Positions 38,831 to 51,660 of a stretch of DNA of 64,000 nt are shown in pieces. A program made the translations under genes and the position numbers. The first letter of the stretch is position 1. Each line of letters opens with the position of its first letter. The stretch comes from Vanilla planifolia. Lineage: Eukaryota > Streptophyta > Magnoliopsida > Asparagales > Orchidaceae. Location: assembly GCA_023846275.1 (NCBI GenBank), contig CM043870.1, forward strand, positions 7,501,527 to 7,565,526, written 5' to 3'. The notes beneath the pieces were generated by a model. The model was given only the letters and a program-made list of their open reading frames with translations. It made no database searches and was not told the origin of the DNA.

Positions 38831-39819
38831 GATTAAGTAACAGATATTAGGCTGTAAACACATCCCTATGAAAACTCGTATTGTGAAACCTTGTTGAAAT
38901 CTTCCTTGTCAATCCCATCTAGTATGTTCAATTTTTTGTATTGGCTATCATCTGTCACCCATGCTCAATTTCTCCTATCGCCTAACTCATGTCACCTGAC
39001 CAAGGGGACAACGGGGAAGGGGAGAAGCCTATCACCCATTGTAAGTTACCTCTCTAAAGCAAAACCAAATTTTGGAAAAGGATCTATACAAGATTTAAAA
39101 CTTTCACTTGCTGTTTTAGGTTTGATTATCTCATTACTTCACATTGTCACTCCAAAGTTTTTTTTAAAAGACTAATCTATACCTTTCAAAACATCATCAA
39201 TAGAAATTATGATAACAAGTCATGATTCTTGTTTGATTACCTGAGTGGTTAAGCAAAAGGATTATGAATTTTTTTAATAATAATTATGTTGTCACAAAAG
39301 ATATTGAAAAGCTAAGGAACCTCTGCTAAAACGTGATATAACTACCATTAAGATTTAAAAAAGATTTTTAATGTAATCTTATCAAGCTATTTAGAACAAG
39401 CGTTTTCCAAGCAATAATATTGATTTGTTTATTTTTAGTTGAGTCAAGAATACTGTGATATTGAATTGACTTATGAAAGTAAGTATTTTAATTTGTGTTT
39501 GAAATCAAATTATGTTTTGTCTTTACACAATTCACTTCCCTCAATTAGACATTCATTTCTAACTAGTGGTATTAGAGTAAGTTGCATGAAAGGATTCATG
39601 AAAAAAATCCTAATCCTTTCTCTTTCAATTGTGGTGAATTGTTTTTGACATTGTTAACATCATGTAGTCTCCATATACATTTGAATGTCTACACTTTTCT
39701 ATGTGAAAAAATGCATTTAAAACCTTCATTGGAAATGTAAGTTATGACTTATGGTTTTTGTTTGAGCATTCTTTTATTATTTCCAATGATTCTAATGAGC
39801 ATTCTAGAAGAGTTAGACA
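38831..39819. other. Flank of LINE ORF1, no separate gene supported
   Basis: The plus-strand frames at 38891-39175 and 39439-39648 lack family features. The first is probably the complement of the N-terminal part of LINE ORF1, since it lies directly upstream of the DUF4283 part. Confidence 0.35.
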
Positions 39820-40460
39820 ATTGAATGCAAAATGAATGATTCACTTATTCTATGCTTCGTCTCAAGAAAATGGTATAAAAATCTATCTTTTATCAACTTG
39901 CTTTAAGGCAATGTAGGAACTTGATAGGTTATATGGTGATATTCAATCACAAGTTTTTGATAAAATATGAAGGAGATGAAGAAGCAATAGAATAAGTAGT
40001 AGAAGAATAAAAGAAAGTAGAATTCTAGCAATTCTTATATATATTCTTCAAACAAAGGTATACAATTTGTACCTTGTTCTAATGAATCCATGTACAAATT
40101 TTTTAATGATGATTACTTTTGAGGAATTGGCATGTGAATATAGAAAGCTAATTAAAATTTATGGTAATTTAAAGAAGAAATGTGCTAAACAAGAAGATTA
40201 TATTCATATTCTACAAAATTAGTGTTACATGCTCTAAGAAAAGTACAAATTATTACAAGATGAAGCAAAGCAACATTCTTTTACTTTGAGTCACTCATAA
40301 GATAAATTGATGAATGTGAATGATTATTGACTATGAGCAATTGCTGTATTGATTTGTTGAAAGCTAAAAAATAAAGTGCTTCAAAATAAAAATAATGTTT
40401 GATAAAAGAAAATAATAGAGTTTGCTATGATTGAAAAGGAATTAAATGAATTGAAAGCAA
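39820..40460 (+). pseudogene. Copia (SIRE-like) Gag fragment
   Basis: The frame begins NAK.MIHLFYASSQENGIKIY, comparable to the copia Gag block NAKAMNALFCALSPEEYNRV. After a gap it continues with FEELACEYRKLIKIYGNLKKKCAKQEDYI and a later MIEKELNELKAK. This coiled-coil-like Glu/Lys/Leu-rich part is typical of the C-terminal Gag of SIRE/Maximus-type elements. No zinc knuckle or pol follows. A piece between the two blocks is deleted or unreadable. Confidence 0.5.
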
Positions 40461-42099
40461 AGTTTTTTCTTGTAGCTTCAAATATTTCTACTTCTCGTGC
40501 TCATTCACATTTGCCTCATCACATTACAACACATAATAATGTGAAAAGAGATAGTAGTTATTTTCTTGCTTATTATATTACTACACATGGAAAGATAGAT
40601 TGAAAAGATCATCAATTCATATGAACCATGCAACTCACATCACTCCTTTGCATACATCTTATACTCATGCATCATACGAAGTTGTATGTAATTTTTTAAA
40701 CCCATCAAATTTGCTAGCCAAATTATGTTATTTTATTTTGAACCTATCAATTAAATACTTATAAATTTTGAGTGATAAAGTTAGACTATCACTAATTATG
40801 TTTGATGAGAATTATATAATACGATATAGGTATAGTTTTAGTATAATTTGTAGTTGCTATATAAACCAAGCTTTGTATTTGAGTTGCTTTTGAGCCAAAC
40901 CATTGAGAATTGAATTTCCCTAGATCTAAGGGTTGGAAACAACTTGGATAAAGTTGATTAAGGGAAAAGAAATTGAATTTTAAGTCAAAACTTAGAATGC
41001 CTGAACCCTAAAGATATGGATATCGATAGAGTTATCTTAGTAGACTTATCTAATATGCCTTGATTAAAAGATTGATCAAATAGCTATATAAGATTTAAGC
41101 TTGCAATAGTGGTTAGAAGTTTTAGCAGAACCTAGTTGTGAATGATTTAAAGAGACATACCATAAGAAGCCAAGGCAAGCAAGTCGAGAGCAAGGAAGAA
41201 TAAGGGGAAGATTTACATGCTTGGTTTGTGAAGAAGGAATTCCAATTAGTGTAGAACTTTACTTAATTAAAGATGTAGAAACCTTTTTCCTTACATTTAA
41301 GCAAAGAAACATGCTAGGAGTTTAAAATCTAATATTTTGTTAAACTTGCATTATATAGCTCTTGGGTTGATAAAGAACATGAGATATATGTAATCCTTTG
41401 TTAATCTTGCATTCTATAGCTTTTATCTATGGAAGAAATTGAGAAGTATGCAAAATAAACATGATTTTTCTATGACTTCATATATATCTTGCCATTCTCA
41501 TTTCATTATTAAGTTGAAGTTAATTATATCTCATCACGTTAGAATTGTTAACATGCAAATTTGTGATACTTGGAATTATTTTTTATGTTAAAAGCATGTT
41601 GGATGAAATTTAGATATATAATTCTGTGACTATTTATTTACTTAAATCATGATTTGTGGTAGTGATCTCTTAAGGTTTGTTAAGAATAAAAATATAAAAT
41701 CATGATCACTCTTAATGGTAACATGATCATTGATTGAGACCATTTGTAACATGCTTGAATGGTTACTGATATGTTTAACATTGATGGCTTGCTAAATTTT
41801 GAAGCTAAATATGAATCCTTATGATAACATCTTGCTGAATTTGCAATCAGAGTTACAAGAAAACTATTACTTGGGCACATAAAGTAATTATGCTATCATG
41901 CCTACATTGTTGATATAATCTCTTGGTTATTTTATTATGGACATGCAATTTCTATGGCTTGGAAGAATCTACATTTATTACAAATTTTGTAGTATAAAAT
42001 TTAGCTAAGAATAATTCATAATATTTGAAAACATTCTAGCATGTTATCTTATGATTGTTTTTTTAAACCATGCCATAAGGCATTAATATGAATCATAAG
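40461..42099. other. Unassigned AT-rich stretch
   Basis: No recognisable coding or repeat structure was seen. A 66-codon minus-strand frame (41680-41880) has no family features. Confidence 0.3.
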
Positions 42100-44049
42100 C
42101 AAAATTTCTTTCAAAACCCTAACCAAGGATTCAATTTTTGTAATTTGTGGATTGTTTGGGTTAAACCTTAAGGTTGGGTAGAAGGGCTTGACTATAGGCT
42201 TTAAATGCATGAAAGGCCTTAAAAGAGATCTGAGATGGCTTTAGGATGAGGGAGAACTCTTGGACTCTTTGTAATGAGAGCTCGTGAGTCTTAGTTGGGC
42301 TCTAAAAGAAGGCTACAATTATGTGAGGGTCTTAGTTTGGGTTTGGTAAAAGGAAGAGTTTAGCTCAAAACCTTGTGACAAGTATTTTAGGTTTTAGTAA
42401 TAAACGTTATCCAAAACTTATAGATGTATTTCTACTTGAAAAACCAAACCTTAGATGTGATGCTACCAACAGGCACTAGAAGCCTTGGGTTAGACCAAGT
42501 GACAAAGTGTAGGGCTTAGCTATGGATTTTGGAATGCAAGTAAAGTCATAAGAAAGAACCTTAGATTGCTTCCAAGGCAAGTAAGCTCTCAGTTTTCCTT
42601 GTGGGTAGCCTTAAGAGGAGTGGGTTAGCTTCAGAAGAAGGTTAAATGAGGCTTAGGTCTTAATTAAGTGTAGCAAAAATGATTTGGTTTGGTTGAGTAT
42701 GTGTAGGAAATTAAGAAGAGACATTTTTTTTGAAATTAAAAAAGTTTTAACTTAATTAATAAGCTTAGTTAACTTCGATTAGGTTTATGAAGCTATTACA
42801 AATGTCCTAGAGTACCTAAGATTTGAATGTAAATGTTAAGGATTTAAATTTTAAATGACATTGGTTTCAAATTTGATCATATATTTGAAATTTAAATATC
42901 TTAGATTTAAAATTTAAATTCTTAAAGGCTAAAATTTAAACCTTAGATATGGTTAAGTATTCAAGTAAACCTAGTCAAGTTTAAAAGTAAGTGATAACCT
43001 TAAAAGTCCATGGATGAAATTATGGATAGCTTAAAAATTAAGCAACTAATTAGATTAAATAATTGCTAAACACCATGACTTGTCAATGAAGAAAATGCTA
43101 GGATAGGAAATTATGGTTCGATTGAGAACATCAAGCACATGATGAGACCTTGAGCATGCTTGAGATGCGATAATGATTTGATGAGGCTCTCATTTAAACT
43201 GTGGATGAGGGTTGGTTGGTATAAAGAGCTCAATTGTGGCCTTAGGAGTGGTGCTAAGTTTTGCCAAGGGAAAAAAATATTCACTAGAAATATTTTTATA
43301 AATTGTGATGTGGCTTAGTTTGATATGTAAGATCATGAATATCCTTAAATCAGGCTCTTAGGCTACGGATAAATATCCTAAATACTGGTCTGAGAGGTGT
43401 ATGTGGCTTAGGAGAGGCTTTTAGGAAGAGTATAGTGACTTAGGTTGGTTTGTAAGACAAGATAAAGTCACTAACAAAACTCATGTGAACACAAATTAGA
43501 GATTAAAAGACTATGACTTAAAGGTTTTGAGCTAAGGAGTTATAATTAAGGTGAGTACTCAACTGTTAGTTTGGATAGGCTAAAGCATTCTAATGAGACT
43601 CCAAGGTTAAGAAAAGAGTAAGAACTAGACAAATTCATAGATAACTTGAAAGGGAAGAATACTCTAAATAGGTATATTAGGGTTTGATTGCAACCTTAAA
43701 TACACATAGATAATAGAATAAGATTCTAAAGATACTTAGATGGCTTAATTAATAGATTATGGTTTTGAAGAAACCATAGAAACATTCAAATGATTGATTA
43801 AGTTTTTTTTTAAGTAACATTATATATTTGAAAAACCCTATATATTTACAAATAAAATCATGCAGCTAATGTATAAGCAAGTCATTTCATGATGACATAA
43901 ATTAGGATGTAGTAGACCTTAGTTGATGCCCCTTCAACCAAAGTTGAGTGGGTTAAATATACTAGATGCTACAACTTCGACTAAGTATAGATGCTGGTAG
44001 TAGAGCAACATGATGTTAGGAGTCCTCAAGCCTTATGAGGTAGTATATG
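42100..44049. other. Unassigned G-rich repeat-like stretch
   Basis: The plus strand is richer in G than neighbouring DNA and keeps reusing words such as GGCTTTAGG, GGCTTAGG, TTGGGCTTAG and AGGCTTTTAGG (42170-42660 and 43200-43460). No protein family could be read in any frame. It may be LTR or internal sequence of an unrecognised element upstream of the gypsy LTR at 44050. Confidence 0.3.
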
Positions 44050-44710
44050 TGATGAATCACTAAAGAAGGAAATGATAGAACAATAATAACATAAACCTAT
44101 AACAAAGTACCAAAAATAGAAAAATTAAGTTAAAGTTCTCCAAAATTTAATGAATACATAACACTTTGAAGAACAAACAATTACTACCATTAAGAAGTCA
44201 TGATTTATCCATTCATCATCAAAGTTCATGGTTGGTACTACATTAATGAAGTGTCAAAAAAATATTTTAAAAAATAAATAAAAGTCTTCAAGGAGTAAGT
44301 AACAAGTATGCATTTATTATATAGATATAAAATTTTTCAAAAGATAGATAAGAAACATGTTTTTATATTAAAGAATTATTGGGCATAAAAGACTTCAAAA
44401 AATGGTAGAAACTTATTTTTTGTATTAAATATTCACTTGTAATCTCTTATTTGAAGGACTTTTGATGAATAGTTGAATGTAAATTATTTGTGACTAAAGA
44501 AAGTATATTACTTGGTGTCTTAAGTGTTTGAGTTGGCTTGGTAGCCTTCTATTAGATTTATTTTAGTTAGTGAATCTTTATTTTCTTTTTTATACTGTCA
44601 AATCTACTTGCTCTTTATTTAATTCTTTTTTACATACTTTTTATTTTGTGTAAACTAAGCATTTAGTTTATTTTATCCCATGGCCTAATCCCTCCTCTCC
44701 TATTATAGAT
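44050..44710 (+). repeat. Gypsy 5' LTR, copy 3 of the 11.9/14.9-kb family
   Basis: It aligns with 11875-12540 and 14925-15590. Shared blocks include AAGGAAATGATAG.A.AA, CTCCAAAAT.TAAT..ATACATAA, AGAAGTCATGATTCATC-like text and TTTGAGTTGGCTTGGTAGCCTTCT. It is followed directly by a primer-binding-like site and then gag, so it is the 5' LTR of the element at 45590-48130. Confidence 0.65.
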
Positions 44711-44731
44711 TTTGTGTCAGAGTAAAGATCC
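44711..44731 (+). other. Decayed tRNA-Met primer-binding site (gypsy)
   Basis: The sequence TTTGTGTCAGAGTAAAG resembles the common plant LTR-element primer site TTGGTATCAGAGC with a few changes. It stands immediately after the LTR end. Confidence 0.5.
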
Positions 44732-45589
44732 TCACCATTTTTTTGTAAGTATAAAGCACCTTTAAGAAAAAGAGTTCTTAATAATTTTAAAAACTTAAAG
44801 GCTTGATTATTGGTATTTTATTATTTTTTAAGCCCTACTTGAGGTAGGATCTTACCTTTTCTTATAAATCTTTATTTAGATAGAAGTTCTTAAAAAATAA
44901 AAAAAGGATTAGCATAGCTTGTTGCATTTTTTGAACATATGATTTTGTCTCTAAAATAATTATAACTCTACTTCATAAAACTAAGCCATTATCTTTTAAA
45001 CATATCATTATCTTTATTGAGTGCAACTTGTGAAGAAGTATTTTACTTCGTTAGCTGTCATATTGAATACTAATTCTTACATGAAATCTTAAATGGATGA
45101 CCAAAGAGAACTATTTTATTAATTTTATTGTTTACTTTATTTTTGTTTACTTTAATTTGTTACTTTCTTTTCACTTTATATTATGAGAGAAAAATCAAAA
45201 AAAAATTCTAAAAAAATAATAAAGGCTTTTTTAATCCATCTTATTTGTTATCATAGTCTTCATTTCAATTTTTTTACATAACTTTTTTTGTTTTTTTTGT
45301 TGCTTTTCACATTACATAATTCATCCTAAACCAACAATAATGGACTAATTAGATGTCTTAGAGCAAGTCATAAATCTTAAGATCAAACAACTAGAAAAGT
45401 TCTAAAATTAAAAATTTTAATAAAACATCTTCAATGATTGCCCAACTTGCCACTCAAATAAAAGCTCTACAAATGCGACTAAGTACCCCTACTAGACTAC
45501 ACCATACTACTTCATATAAGAGAGATTTTAATAGCAAACATAAAGATTACATGCTTAAAAAAGACCATGAGATATACCACACTACAAAG

Positions 45590-46200
45590 ATTCTAACTTA
45601 AAATTTCACAAAAATGTTAACATAGAATTGCCAACTTTTGTTGGGGTCCATGACTTGAACAAATTCTTAGATTGGCTCAATCAAATAAAAAATTCCTTTA
45701 ATTAGTATAAGCAAGATGACTACCAAAGAGTTAGTTTTACAAAAATAAAACATATTGGTTATGTAAAAATTTATTAGTTAAACATTCTTATAAAAGGAGA
45801 ACAAATGAGCAGAAGAGTAATGAGTTGGTTACAAATAAAAGAAATATTAAGAACAAAATATTACTCTGAGCATAAATCTATCATTAAAAATATTAAATCT
45901 CACACCTCTCCACAGATATATAAAATCACTCCCAAATCTAATGCAACATTCCAAAACTTTTATAATACCAAAAGCTCAACATCTTACCTCTTAAAAAATT
46001 ATCTTAAAAAGTGTAAAGAAAAATGCAAAGATATAGTTTGCTTTAAATATCATAAACCTAGTCACATGCAACACCAATATAAAGTAAAAAACATATACAT
46101 AGAAGATGATGATTCCATTAAACTTGAACTAGAGGAACTTCAAGAAGAAGATCAAATGTTATCCAATGAAGAACTTGGGTAGATGATGATGAGCAATTAG
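45590..46200 (+). pseudogene. Gypsy Gag with decayed zinc knuckle
   Basis: Upstream of the clean frame (45805-46182) the translation reads ELPTFVGVHDLNKFLDWLNQIKN, the gypsy Gag start (family PPFDGKLDPEAFLDWLDRME). The clean part begins SRRVMSWLQIKEILRTKYY, matching the family's TWEEMKEKLREKYLP. The zinc knuckle at 46039-46080 reads CFKYHKPSHMQHQY: the second and third Cys are Tyr and Gly is Ser, all G-to-A changes. A poly-Glu/Asp-rich tail follows. The protein would form the particle and bind element RNA, but the knuckle is destroyed. Confidence 0.75.
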
Positions 46201-46229
46201 GATCATAAAGTGTCTAACAATGTCTAAAA

Positions 46230-48130
46230 CTAATTTGATGGAAAAAATTTTTAACATGTTTGTTACATGTAATGAAAAGATATGAAGATTAGTTATAGAT
46301 AATGGTAGTGTTATTAATATTATTTCTATGCATATTTTAATCAAGACGAACCTCAAAATTGATCACCATCCTAATACCTTCATATGAGTTGGGCCAACAC
46401 AACCTCCTTGCCCATGACAATTAGATGTCTTTTTCCCTTAAAAATAGGTAGTTATGAAGACAATGTATGATGTGATATCCTCCCTAAAGATATAGTTCAT
46501 ATCTTTTTTAGAATACCATGGCTTAATGACATGAACTTTATTTATTATGTAGAGAGAATACATATGTATTCAAATTTAATGATAAAATTTTCAAACTACT
46601 ACCAATATGACCCATGGAAAAACTTATAATCAATAAAACCTAACTTGAAATATAGCCTATACAACTTCAACACAAAGGTGCCAAACACAAATTAATTACC
46701 TTCTTGAGAGATGATTTGTGTATGCCTTGATCTATAATGACTATTAATAAACAAAAATTTAAGATCTTATGTAAAGAAATTTTTATCTAACTTCATTCTT
46801 CATGACGTAAAAGAAAGAAGTTGAAAAAATGAAGATAGAGACATCCCATCCACCTTCGATACTTAATATTCTATCTCAATTTAATGACATTACTCTTGAG
46901 GAGCTATCTAATTAGCTACCTTTTATATGGGCATCCAATATTCCATTGACTTAATACTTGGATCTCAATTGCTAAATCTTCTTATTATTACATGAACCCT
47001 ACTAAACATATAGAACTAAAGAAAATAAGTTGATGAACTACTTTACAAAGGATTTTCATAAGAAATCCTTAGCTCATGTGCAGTTCTTATACTATTAACT
47101 CCTCAAAAAGATGGCTCATGGCATCTGTTTATCGATAAAAGATCAAATTTTTATCCCATGCCTAAATGATTTCTTTTATATTATTTATGATTTAAACATC
47201 TTCTAAAAAATAGACCTTCCTAGTACTTATCATCAAATTAAGATTTGTTCTAGTGATGAAAAACTACTTTTAAAACTCTTGATGATCTTTAAAAGTGGCT
47301 AATGATTCCTTTTAGTCTCTCAAATGTATGAAGTAGATTTGTGTGTTCAATAAACATTATTCTCAAACAATTCATTAGAAAATTCTTAGTATTTTATTTT
47401 GATGATATCTTAATCTTTAACCTTGAAGAAACATGTCATTTGAAACACCTTAAACTTGTTTTTAGGAAACTTAGATGTGAAAAATTGTACATAAACCTAA
47501 ACAGTACTTCATGCAAAAGAAAGTTATTTTCTTAGGATTTGTAGTATCAGCTATTGGCCTTTAACCTAATCCTTCACAAATTAAAATTATTTTGGATTGG
47601 CTAATCCTAAAGAGCATAACAAAAATTAAAAATTTTCATGGCCTTATAATATTTTATAGAAGATTCATAAAAAATTTTAGCACAATAGTAGCTCCAATTA
47701 TTGATGTCTTGAAAAAAAATAAATTTGTATGAAGTGTTGGTTCACAAAAAGCTATTGATAAAATTAAACTACTCATGACATCACCCCTCATTTTATGTTT
47801 ATCTAATTTTTTTAAGTCATTGAAGTTTCATGTGATACTTCTAAGATTGGAATTGGTGTTGTACTTAGCAAGATTATCATCCAGTAGACGACAATATTTT
47901 ATATATGGTAAAAATTTTATTTAATTATATACTCAGTAAAACATTAAAGATACTATTTATTACATAACAAATTTACATTAAACACATATCATCATGCCTT
48001 AAAATATATCAACACACAAATAAATTCAAATCATAGGCATTCAAAGTTGACTGAATACTTACATAATTACTCTTTTATTCTAAAAAATAAACTAAGAAAA
48101 GATAACAAACCTATTGATATACATTTTAGA
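46230..48130 (+). pseudogene. Gypsy protease, reverse transcriptase and RNase H
   Basis: Broken frames give a protease region (YEDNV.CDILPKD, RIPWL; family YKDEVLCDVVP..LLLGRPW). RT follows with SCAVLILLTPQKDGSWHLFID near 47070-47140 and the active-site block FLVFYFDDILIFN at 47382-47420, both Asp kept, in a 64-codon open piece (47341-47535). Then come LGFVVSA, FHGLIIFYRRFIKNFSTIVAPI and RNase H wording FEVSCDTSKIGIGVVLSK, YYLLHNKFTLNTYHHALKYI and HSKLTEYLHNYSFILKNK. The element stops at about 48130-48210, where a copia LTR begins. Integrase and 3' LTR are missing from the window. Confidence 0.8.
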
Positions 48131-48210
48131 ATAAACTTAATGATCACTTTCTTATAATCATAAATCACTAAATTGATGGGATTAAAGATGATTACCTAGT
48201 TTGTAAGCGT

Positions 48211-50128
48211 TGTACCTTTTGATATGACGATCACAAAACCAAGCTAAATATTACTAATACTTTTTTAAGCTTATTGTTGTTTTAGTATAATCTTATGATA
48301 TATTGTAACAATTTAGGTTTGTTAGAGCAAGGACCATAACATCCAAAGTGAATAGAGATTGAAGGCTAAACTTACTAATTTTGAAGCTAAAGACTAAGCT
48401 CTTTGTAGAATGTTTAATCCACAAAGAATTACATTTCTAAACATCTATATGGTTAGTATGTAAACCTTATTTTCTTTGCAATTGTCACACATGGTATCAT
48501 TATGATTCATGCATATTTGAGTTAGTTTTTTAATGATGCATTAGGTTATATTTGGTCTTTAAAATTAAGTCATTTTAAGTTTTAAAGTCTTATAATAAAA
48601 GATGTTTTAATATAAAATTAAATATACAAAGTAAAAGAAAATTGGCCTAACCCTTAACCAAGCCTGAAGGCTTGAACCAAGTGGCCCATAGTATTAGGCA
48701 TTTGGCCATAAGGATCTACATGTTACGAGACCGACTAAAACTAAATCAAGTTTGACCAGAGTCTCTTCTAGGGTACAAATCCTATAGCAGCTTGGTTTAA
48801 CTAGGTTAGGGCATCCCTCTTCAACCTATCTTATGTGTAACAAGTCGAGTAACTCATGAATGTTAAGTAATGGATTAGGTCAGGTCAAACCTATTTAAAT
48901 ATATGTGTAGGTGTCTTAGGTAATGACATCCTAAGAACACTAAGGGATTGCCAACCTTATTAGGTTGACTAACATGCATAAAGCAAGTATTATATAAGCA
49001 AACTACATATGAAGGCCTACAATATTGGACTAAAAAATTAACACCTTTTGTTTCCAAACTAGAGAAAATTATAACCATCTAATTATGCATTTTCTTAATC
49101 GAACGATCATAATTTTGTTTGCCTTTCTAAATAGTAAACTTCATTTAGTCGTCTATTTGAAAATTTTGATCGAACAATTTAGATCTTCTTCTCATTTATA
49201 AAAAAAATACTTTTTATCTAGCTATTCATCTAGAAAGCTTAATCAAATTACTGAGAGATTCCTTACCTTTACGAATAAAATCTTGATAATCATCACCATC
49301 CACTTGGCTTTTAGATCTAATAATCCAAATTAAATCTCTCTATGATTGGATTGGACCCTTTAACTATTATTTTGATTGAATGGTTGCTTATTCCATCTGC
49401 TTAGAATCAAATGACAACTACTTCTCATCTTCCTTTGTTGTCTCCTATAATGACTATCTTTTGAAAAAGTCAATTATAGTCATTAGGGAGTTATTTTGGT
49501 ATGTTTTTTCTTAGATTATAAATAGAGATTATTTACCAACATTTGTTATTGAAGTAACTTGAAAATTTCAAAAGCACTCAAGAAATGTTCAAAACCAAAA
49601 GCATCAATTTCAGCATACTTGTATGAACTAGGGGTTCTTTCAATTCTCATTTCTACAGCTCTCTTCTATGATTATTAAGCATCATCTTGGAGACATCTAT
49701 ATCAATAGCTTAATATGTCACTCTTTCTTGAAGGATTTAAAGGTGCAAAATTTTTTGTATGAGCCAATTTTTGTAAGGCTTTTGATTTTTTTTGTAGCTA
49801 AGTTTTGTGTATGCTAGTATCTTATTGGAGCATCGATTTATAATTGGTTTACCTTTACTAGTCTCAACAAAATTGAGTGATTAATGGAAGCTTGATCGAT
49901 GATATGGGGTGGATATAGGCATGGGTTTTGGCAAAATCACCAAAAAAGCCTTAGAGAATTTATTTTATTGGGATGCAATTTCATTTTATTAATAATCTTC
50001 CTAAAAATAAAATTTTATTTCTAAGAAAAAACTTTATTTTAATTAAAAAGTTTTTTAAATAAAAAATGTTGTTAAATGAATAATTCATCACTCTTCTCTT
50101 GTACATTGTGCCTAACATGATTCACATC
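48211..50128 (+). repeat. Copia 5' LTR
   Basis: It is about 1.9 kb, long but within range for SIRE-type LTRs. The start is fixed by its match to the 3' LTR at 53901. It contains a TATA box TATAAATAG at 49517 and a second fragment-sharing region (48535-49700) also found at 9797-10800. Near the 3' end is GATATGGGGTGGATATAGGCATGGGTTTTGG, a phrase reminiscent of the R-U5 part of large copia LTRs. The exact 3' end is uncertain by about 10 bases. Confidence 0.65.
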
Positions 50129-50132
50129 AATT

Positions 50133-50150
50133 TGTATTAGAGTGAGATTT
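50133..50150 (+). other. Decayed primer-binding site (copia)
   Basis: TGTATTAGAGTGAGATTT compares with the common TGGTATCAGAGCGAGGTTT: a tRNA-Met site with transitions. It supports the LTR end just upstream. Confidence 0.6.
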
Positions 50151-50199
50151 TTATCATAAAAAGAAAATTTTAAAATAATATCCTCATAAAAATTATTTA

Positions 50200-50700
50200 G
50201 GTTTATGTGAATATTTGAATGAGTTAAATACTAATTATTTACATGAGATTAAGATTGAAAGAGATGAAAAAGTCACTATTATTATCAAACACATATGTTT
50301 AGTTAGAGAATCAAATTACTTAAAAAATTTATAGTCATTAGGGAGAGACTCCTTTTAATATGATTGGTCAAGCTAGAAATATTACATATTCTTTTGTTTT
50401 AATTATAGTTTATAATTATTACATGAGAGTTGGACATATTTTTTCCTATCATAAATTTAAAAATATTATTGATAGTAAATATTTTAGATTTTTATAGATT
50501 AGAAAAAATAATTTAATTAATGATTAAGTTAAGATATATAGATCAAAATCTTGCAAATTTAAAAAAATTATTAATAACATATCTTTTAGATTTGTATGAA
50601 TTAAAAAAAATATATTAATTAATGATCCAATAAAAACATATGGCCCCAAAAATATTTGGGTCCCAAAATCTAATGTTTGGTTTGTTTTTGTAAGCATATC
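50200..50700 (+). pseudogene. Copia Gag remnant with destroyed zinc knuckle
   Basis: At 50411-50455 the frame reads YNYYMRVGHIFSYHKF, where the family has CNYCMRxGHxxxxCxF. The first two Cys are Tyr and the third is His. Shortly after, at about 50643, GPKNIWVPKSN matches the GPKKIWVPK block between Gag and protease in SIRE-type elements. The rest of Gag is too decayed to read. Confidence 0.6.
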
Positions 50701-50729
50701 TTCCTTTAAGGATCAGGAAAGGTATATGA

Positions 50730-51660
50730 TACTTAAATAGTGGATACTTAAAACACATGATTGAAGATGCATTTTATACATTCACCTGAAGTCTTATAAT
50801 GATGGTGAAGTTACTCTTGGTGACAACACCTAGAAGAAAGTGATTAGAATTAGAACCATGGGTAACTCACTCACCTTTATAAGAAAAGTCTACCTTATGT
50901 AAGATATAAGATACAATCTTCTTATTATTAATCAAATATATGATTCTAATTTTAATATTTTATTTAATAAAAATAAATATAGTGTAATTTCTTACTTATT
51001 ATTAGATGCAGAAAAAATAACACATAAATTTTATTTTTATCCATGGTTAAGGATAGTAGACATGAATACTTTACATCATATGATAGTAATTTTACTTTAT
51101 GACATTAAAGATTTTGTCACTTAAAAAAGTCTTCATTTAAAAATCTTACAAAGTTTAGCCTAATTTGAGGCTTACCAAACCTTAGTTGGTCAAGTGAAAA
51201 ATTATGTGATCCATGCTAATTAAGGAAAATAAACCAAAGAGAGTTTTAAACCACTTAAGGATATTTCCACTAGAGAACTATTATAACTTATCTATTTAGA
51301 TATAGTTTTTCCTATTCATCTAGAGAGTCTAAATAGAAGCAAATATGGGTTGATAGTTGTAGATGATTTTATAAGGTTTACATGAGTTATTTTTATTAGA
51401 AACATAAGTGAAGTATTTAAAAAATTTATAAGATTGATTACTATGATTAAAAAGGAGCATCTTATTTTGTTGATCTCTATTAGGAGTGATAATATAAGAG
51501 AATTTAAGAATAAATTATTTGATGATCTTTATAGCAAAAATTAAGTGTTGCATATTTTTTCTTCACCTAAGACCCCTCAAGAAAATGGTATAATTAAGAG
51601 AAAGAATCAAACCTTGTTAGATACCACAAGGTATGCTTAATGAGTATAGTATTCCTAAGT
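50730..51660 (+). pseudogene. Copia protease, pre-integrase and integrase core
   Basis: The protease C-part reads KSYNDGEVTLGDNT and RIRTMGN (family YNGGEVTFGDNSKG, GIGTIGN). The integrase reads YGLIVVDDFIRFTWVIFIRNISEVFKKFIRLI (family RYGLVIVDDFSRFTWVIFL). It then has SIRSDNIREFKNKLFDDLYSKN (family SIRSDNGREFKN..FEEFC) and HIFSSPKTPQENGIIKRKNQTL (family FSAPRTPQQNGVVERKNRTL). Two of the DDE acids are visible: Asp in VDDF and Asp in RSDN. The usual Glu of VERKN reads Lys (IKRKN). Stops and frameshifts are scattered throughout. Confidence 0.8.

Noticed and set aside
38940..39060. A GC-richer patch as an organelle DNA insertion
   Set aside because: It lies directly upstream of LINE ORF1 on the same strand and shows no recognisable plastid or mitochondrial gene.
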